In this document: positions 20,070-24,846 of the stretch, piece after piece
How the letters are laid out: every line of letters begins with the position of its first letter
Numbering within the stretch: position 1 is the first letter of the stretch
Virus record (IMG/VR): IMGVR_UViG_3300049846_000818
Location: 1-24,846 of that record
Source: a virus
Strand: one strand, 5' to 3'
Length of the DNA stretch: 24,846 nt
The notes under the pieces: generated by a model
What the model was told of the DNA's origin: nothing
The model's input: the letters and a program-made list of their open reading frames with translations, nothing else
The model's database searches: none
Made by a program: the position numbers and the translations under genes

Positions 20070-21121
20070 TGTCCGTCATTCTCGGCTATGGGGGCTCGAT
20101 CCAGCTGAGCCGTGAATGGCCGATCCCCACGGTCTTCCCGCAGTCGAGCCTGACCGGAGCCGGGACGCTGCTGTGCCGCGAGAAGGCCTTCTGGACCGGC
20201 CAGAGGGTGCTGATCTACTCGGAGCTGGGCCTGCCGCTGAGGGTCGGTGGAGCGACCTACGCGCCGTCCCCTGATGGGCATCGGTTCTGGGGAGGCCTGG
20301 GCGTGACGGGGCCGAACACGGACCACCGGACGAACGATGCTGGGGTCTTCTGGGACGCCTCAGATGCCAGCCCCTTCTGGGAGGACGCTGCATCGACGGG
20401 ATTTACGCAAACGACATCGGCGTACATCTATCGAGACAGACTGGACAGAATCAGTTTTTATTCTTCGGAGATCGGCGCAATTAACAAGAGCCAGGATCTC
20501 CTGATTCCTTTCTCGCAGGTTCAGTTTGATAACCTATTGATCGCTGCCTACGATCCAGTCACTGAATACATTGCAGCTGTTGAAGCTCTGGGTGAGGTGA
20601 TCTTCTACGAGTCACCGCAAGCTGAAGAACCGGCCACGAATTACGTTGATCTTCCTTCGCTGATCACAGAAGCTGCTGATGACCCAGAGCGCAGAGGTTG
20701 GTCTACACTTGTCGCCTGCAAGGAATGGACGCTGCAAACAGATCCAACTGTTCTTGATACAACGGCGATTGGTGAAGACTTTGGTGATAGCGTCAAGGAT
20801 GTTGTCAGAGGATCCGGTAGCTTCAATGGCTTCGTCCCCGTGAGTCAACGCCAATCTGGCAAGATTGATGCCAAGGACTTTGTTCGCTTGATGTTGATGA
20901 CAGAGACAGGCTCAAAGGCAAGCGCAAGGCTGCGCATACAAGATGAGTTCGGCGTCGGAAACTGTAAGGAAGAATGCGTGTGGATTGAATGCGATATACT
21001 GCTCGGCCCAGGTGAGCTATCCGCCACATTTGACAACGCTGTCAGCTACTCGTCTCAGTTCGTTGTTGTCAAGGATTCCGACGGAAACGGCATCAAGCCA
21101 GTAATTGGCGTATTTGAGTGA
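20069..21121 (+). CDS. Tail protein with C-terminal tube-like domain, 350 aa
   Basis: The C-terminal half (about 210-350) repeats tube-like features: CKEWTLQTDPTVLDTTAIGE, with Trp220 and DTTAIG matching W124...DVTTIG of the major tail tube protein, then VRGSGSFNGFVPVSQ, a helix FVRLMLMTETGS, and strands CVWIECDILLGPGELSATFD. The N-terminal half (1-210) is an unrecognised Trp/Gly-rich beta region with a remarkable GC-rich start (to base 20400). It may be an adaptor that fits the tail tip and carries the fibre. TGATG overlap with the previous gene suggests coupling. The stop is followed by a 48-nt gap with promoter candidate G and no terminator. Confidence 0.65.
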   Translation: MSVILGYGGSIQLSREWPIPTVFPQSSLTGAGTLLCREKAFWTGQRVLIYSELGLPLRVGGATYAPSPDGHRFWGGLGVTGPNTDHRTNDAGVFWDASDASPFWEDAASTGFTQTTSAYIYRDRLDRISFYSSEIGAINKSQDLLIPFSQVQFDNLLIAAYDPVTEYIAAVEALGEVIFYESPQAEEPATNYVDLPSLITEAADDPERRGWSTLVACKEWTLQTDPTVLDTTAIGEDFGDSVKDVVRGSGSFNGFVPVSQRQSGKIDAKDFVRLMLMTETGSKASARLRIQDEFGVGNCKEECVWIECDILLGPGELSATFDNAVSYSSQFVVVKDSDGNGIKPVIGVFE

Positions 21122-21130
21122 GTCATTCAA

Positions 21131-21142
21131 TGTGGCTACGAT
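21131..21142 (+). promoter_or_regulatory. Promoter candidate G (TGTGGC-TACGAT) for the tail fibre gene
   Basis: TACGAT at 21137-21142, preceded by TGTGGC, lies 28 nt before the GTG at 21170 and nearly repeats candidate D (TGTGGC-TAGGAT). Confidence 0.5.
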
Positions 21143-21169
21143 AGTGTAACCACGGCAGTCAGTTAAATC

Positions 21170-24100
21170 GTGTCGTCCATCATCCGTTCTGGTCAGTCAG
21201 GCTCTATCACCACTGCCACCAACCAGGGCACCGTCAGGGAGCAGATGGCTGCTCTTGTTGATGCAGTGAAGATGGTCGGCGCTGGTGGCGCTCAAATTGG
21301 CCCCGGCACAACGATCAACGATCCACTTTCCGCTCCGTACGTTCTTTACGTCAACTTCTACACTGGTAGCGATAAGTTCGTTTCTGGCAGCTATTCGACT
21401 GGTGGCTCGGCAACGCAACGCATTGAGCTTCAGCGACTGGAGTGTGGCTACACGGAGGCACGACCCTTCAAGACGATCAACCGTGCGATCATTGAAGCCG
21501 GTATTATCACATCGAAGAGCTACTACGAACAGCCGCTAGGAAATAATGATCTCGTCAGCATCATCTTGATGCCTGGCGCTTCTGTTGTTGAAAATGGCGC
21601 TGGTTCTTCGGTGTCCGAGTGGGCCAATGGAAAGGTTCCAACCGATGCTGAACTGAGAGCCTTTAACACTACCAGCACGGGTGGCATTATCCTGCCGCGT
21701 GGTTGCAGCCTGGTTGCGATGTCCAGCGACCTGCGCAAAACAATCCTCAGGCCGGCTTTTGTGCCAGATCCTGCGCCAGAAGCCTCTGATACAAGCAATC
21801 GCCGAACGATCTTCAAGGTAACCGGAACGGGCTACTACTGGGGATTGACGTTTATGGACAAGGTGGGCAGCACCAGCTCCCACCACCTTCTTCACTGCTT
21901 TGAGTTTGCAAGTCAAGCTGAGCTGGATGAGTTCTACGGCAAGATTCGTACAGCTTTCGCTGGAACAAACAACACGGGTGGTCTTGATCCAGCGCTTGCA
22001 GTAACTCGCAGCTCTGAATATCAGATCGTTGGCCCGCGTCCCGTTTCTGGCAGCCAGACGGAAAGCACGGACACCACAACCTCCGCTTCGCCGTACATCT
22101 TCAACTGCTCGATTCGCAGTAACTACGGCCTGTGCGGCATTTTTGCTGATGGTGCCAAGCCCACTGGCTTCAAGTCGATGGTGCTGGCTCAGTTTACGGG
22201 CGTCAGCCTGCAGAAGGACTTGAGTTCCTGGCAGAAGTATGTTTCGTCGCCAACGCCTGATTGGACGAGCTTCGCCAACTACGCGGAATACATCAGCACT
22301 GATCCTGATAACGTCCGCATGAATCCAGTGCGGCGCTCATTCCACATCAGGGCGATCAATGACGCCATCATGCAGGAGGTGTCGGTCTTCGCTATTGGTC
22401 AAGGCATCCACCACTGGACGCAAAGTGGCGGCGAGCTGACGATCACCAATTCCAACAGTAACTTCGGTGGCTGTGCTGCACTTGCCGAAGGTTACAAGAG
22501 CAGTTCCTTTGTTTCTGATAGCAGCTGGAACGTAGGCACGATTCGCGTCGCCACCAACCTGAGCGAAAAAAGCAACAATATTAAGCAAATCTTTCTTGGC
22601 ACTGTCGCAGGGTCAACGGCAGACAATGCAACCACAATCGTCCTGACTGAAGACCTTGAGGACGGAACCACCAATCCAGGTGTTCCGCAGCTTCTTGACA
22701 AGGATGGCTATTCCTTTGTCAGCGGTCATTACATCTGGATTGAAAACTCCCGTGGTGAGGACTACAGGGCTCAGTTGGCGTCTACACCGTGGAGTTCTGC
22801 AAATCCAAATCGCATTGTCGTCACGGCTGCCTTCAGGAACGAAAATAACAAATTCCCTGGTGACACAATTCTGAATGATCAAGGTTTTACTGTTGGCACT
22901 TACCCTTCACTGGCTGGTGCTCGGATCTACGTCCGTCGTCTGCAGGATACCCGCACGGTTGATGAGCGCCGCTATTCGCTGCGCTGCAATAACAGCACAA
23001 GCCTTTCGCGTAATCCTGTTCGCGATTACGTGCTGCAGACTGCCCCCGGTAACGGAGGTATCACTGGCAGAATCTCCGATAGCCAGCTTCTCGTTGTTGC
23101 TTCTGCATCTTCAATCGCACCAGATGGAGCTGGTGTAGCCAGATCGGCATCGGTTGAGCTGCGTCGCGCCAATGCAGCAAATGACTGGACCTCGGGCGCT
23201 ATCTATCGCGTTGGCGACGTGGTGAGAAAGGATGCAAAGTCCTTCAGCTGCAAGCAGGCCAACAAGGACACCGCTTTTGATCCAGACAAGTGGGAGGAGT
23301 CCTATGCCCACATGGAAACCAGCTACAGGCCAGAAGATTTCTGGAAAAATACACAGCCGATCATTACCTTCAACAAGGATACTGACCCGCTTGACGCTTC
23401 AACGACCTGTGGCTACAACCTGACGACCGTCTGGTCTACCGACGAAGATATCTGGAAGCAGCTTCGCAGCGGTGTTGACTACCTGGCCCTGCACTCTCTG
23501 TTGGTGAGTCTTGGCTTCAGCGCCAGCAATGCCCATACGATCCTGCTGCCGAAACTTTCCAGCACCCGTGAGCGCAATCCTGTCAGCGCCCTGGATGGTA
23601 TCAGCGCCCCGAACGGTGCAGCCAACAGCTGGGCGAACTGGGCGATTGAGTTTCGCCGTCCCAGCAACATTCGCCTGTTTGGTCATGCCTGGGAATGGGC
23701 CGGCTTCCTGAACTACTCGAAGTCGCTGCCCGAGTATCAGCTTGAGCTGAGCCCACTCAACAAGTTCACGTATTACTTCACCAACAAGAACGGTGGTCGT
23801 GTTTATGGCAGTGGCTTCAACGAAGAAGGATTTGTTGTCACGCCGCAGGGTCTGCAGGATCTTGCCACTGGTCAAGAGATCACGGTTGAGAACCTTGGCG
23901 ATCGTGATGTACCGATTGATCAGGTTGAGTTTCCTAGCAGCTTTGCCAGCCTTACTGCTGTTACCGCAAATATCGGCACACTGACAGCCGGCTCTGTTGT
24001 GACAACGCCGCAGTCTTGGGGAGCCGGCTTTGGCACGACTCTGCCGGTGCTGCCACAGGCCTCCACGACCGTCAGGGGCGCCGTGGAGCTGGCTGACAGC

Positions 24101-24846
24101 ACGGAAACCGTGGCCTTGGCCCGGAACGACCTGGCGGTCACCCCCGAGGGCCTGGGGGCCTTCCAGGACGACTTCCTGGATCGACTGGAGTTCATGAGCG
24201 ACGCCGAGTCGATCGTATATGTTGACAATTCTGTTGTCATCAATGGCAGCAATGTTGCTACCTACGCCAGCATTTCAAATGCTATCTGGACTGACATTAA
24301 GGCAAATCGTGTTGTCCACGATCTTGATAACTGGGCTACAACGGCACCAGCAGAGACCTCGGATCAGTACAAGTTTGCAAGAAATGTCGTCTTCAAGACA
24401 GTCAAGCAAGCTTTTGATTTTATCAATAGTCGGGTTCCGATCACTCGCAACACGATTGAGATCAGACTGTATCAGTCCAGCGACTCAAACGCCAGTGGCA
24501 TCGTAACTTGCAGCTATCGCGGTACGGCCAATCTGCTGATTGCCGCTGGCGCATCTGCAACGCTTCTGGCCAACGGTTGGAGTGCAGAGCACTACTGCGG
24601 CTATCTGTCAATTCCTTATGCAACGCTGAAGCTACAGCAGGCCAACCTGAACATCACAGGCACTGCTGCAGCGCCAGACACCAGGCGCTCCAATGGACGA
24701 CCTGTTGTCGCCGGAAGCATTGAGATTGTCAATTCAAGAGTCAAGTGCGTATCTACATCTACCAATGGCGCGATCATCTTCCTTGCTGCTACGGAGCAGT
24801 TCTCAATTCTTGCCAACGAAGCATTCTCCAACAAGAATGAGATCAC
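21170..24846 (+). CDS. Giant tail fibre / receptor-binding protein, at least 1225 aa (partial)
   Basis: The frame is open from GTG 21170 to the window edge without a stop. It should bind the host surface. Residues 50-420 (YVLYVNFYTGSD, RPFKTINRAIIEAGIITSKS, SHHLLHCFEFASQAELDEFY, FADGAKPTGFKSMVLAQFTG) resemble the N-terminal region of cyanophage tail fibres as I remember them, with a right-handed beta-helix character. Residues 673-706 (WTSGAIYRVGDVVRKDAKSF, then CKQ and DPDKWEE) look like a CBM5/12-type carbohydrate-binding module. Residues 970-996 hold GAVELADSTETVAL and AVTPEGL, a common fibre linker repeat. After about 1070 (VVFKTVKQAFDFINS) a second beta-helix begins. GTG start has no Shine-Dalgarno. 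Confidence 0.88.
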   Translation, partial: MSSIIRSGQSGSITTATNQGTVREQMAALVDAVKMVGAGGAQIGPGTTINDPLSAPYVLYVNFYTGSDKFVSGSYSTGGSATQRIELQRLECGYTEARPFKTINRAIIEAGIITSKSYYEQPLGNNDLVSIILMPGASVVENGAGSSVSEWANGKVPTDAELRAFNTTSTGGIILPRGCSLVAMSSDLRKTILRPAFVPDPAPEASDTSNRRTIFKVTGTGYYWGLTFMDKVGSTSSHHLLHCFEFASQAELDEFYGKIRTAFAGTNNTGGLDPALAVTRSSEYQIVGPRPVSGSQTESTDTTTSASPYIFNCSIRSNYGLCGIFADGAKPTGFKSMVLAQFTGVSLQKDLSSWQKYVSSPTPDWTSFANYAEYISTDPDNVRMNPVRRSFHIRAINDAIMQEVSVFAIGQGIHHWTQSGGELTITNSNSNFGGCAALAEGYKSSSFVSDSSWNVGTIRVATNLSEKSNNIKQIFLGTVAGSTADNATTIVLTEDLEDGTTNPGVPQLLDKDGYSFVSGHYIWIENSRGEDYRAQLASTPWSSANPNRIVVTAAFRNENNKFPGDTILNDQGFTVGTYPSLAGARIYVRRLQDTRTVDERRYSLRCNNSTSLSRNPVRDYVLQTAPGNGGITGRISDSQLLVVASASSIAPDGAGVARSASVELRRANAANDWTSGAIYRVGDVVRKDAKSFSCKQANKDTAFDPDKWEESYAHMETSYRPEDFWKNTQPIITFNKDTDPLDASTTCGYNLTTVWSTDEDIWKQLRSGVDYLALHSLLVSLGFSASNAHTILLPKLSSTRERNPVSALDGISAPNGAANSWANWAIEFRRPSNIRLFGHAWEWAGFLNYSKSLPEYQLELSPLNKFTYYFTNKNGGRVYGSGFNEEGFVVTPQGLQDLATGQEITVENLGDRDVPIDQVEFPSSFASLTAVTANIGTLTAGSVVTTPQSWGAGFGTTLPVLPQASTTVRGAVELADSTETVALARNDLAVTPEGLGAFQDDFLDRLEFMSDAESIVYVDNSVVINGSNVATYASISNAIWTDIKANRVVHDLDNWATTAPAETSDQYKFARNVVFKTVKQAFDFINSRVPITRNTIEIRLYQSSDSNASGIVTCSYRGTANLLIAAGASATLLANGWSAEHYCGYLSIPYATLKLQQANLNITGTAAAPDTRRSNGRPVVAGSIEIVNSRVKCVSTSTNGAIIFLAATEQFSILANEAFSNKNEI

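Noticed and set aside
1-24846. tRNA genes, CRISPR arrays, integrase, attachment sites, insertion sequences
   Set aside because: No cloverleaf with a T-arm signature, no regularly spaced repeats, no transposase or recombinase frame and no flanking duplications were seen by eye.

Overview
The window is one contiguous stretch of the virion-structure region of a tailed double-stranded DNA phage with a long non-contractile tail (siphovirus type). All but one of the genes are on the + strand, and they are packed with short gaps or 1-14 nt overlaps. The most likely host is a cyanobacterium of the Synechococcus/Cyanobium kind. Three things point that way, all judged from memory without a search: the N-terminal region of the giant tail fibre closely resembles tail fibres of marine and freshwater cyanophages, several tiny lysine-rich proteins belong to types I know from cyanophage genomes, and most starts lack a Shine-Dalgarno sequence. 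No tRNA, CRISPR array, integrase, attachment site or insertion sequence was seen. No stretch longer than 300 bases lacks a gene; the largest gap is 2185-2412.

Layout. 1-243: end of an unidentified gene. 340-1638: five small, very basic proteins, one of them a 57-residue gene (519-692) with GTGA overlap to its neighbour. 1623-1838: the only minus-strand gene. 1897-2184: a small protein of unknown role. 2413-3390: major capsid protein. 3451-5754: small Ala/Pro-rich protein, then four head-tail connector and tail-completion proteins. 5805-6557: major tail tube protein. 6641-7203: tail assembly chaperone G and its -1 frameshift product GT. 7255-14490: a 2411-residue tape measure protein carrying a possible peptidase motif. 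14494-19240: tail-tip proteins in lambda-like order (M/L-like, NlpC/P60-like, J-like). 19237-21121: three more tail proteins, two of which look tube-like. 21170-24846: at least 1225 residues of a tail fibre with beta-helix character, running off the window.

Expression logic. Five strong intrinsic terminators were found, plus one weak candidate. Seven start-proximal sites share a TGSC-TANNRT type -10 element, and four of them follow directly on a terminator, giving compact terminator-promoter modules. The leaders of the two most abundant virion proteins (capsid and tail tube) are the longest and both begin with a 13-nt hairpin of the same design: 5-bp stem, AGT loop, about 9-10 nt after the -10 box. 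Four promoter-proximal genes carry TTCAAG 2-4 nt before the start codon in place of a Shine-Dalgarno. This regulatory grammar is the most distinctive thing in the window. A second pattern is a set of short patches of 63-75% GC inside genes whose surroundings are about 43-48% GC, which suggests mosaic exchange.
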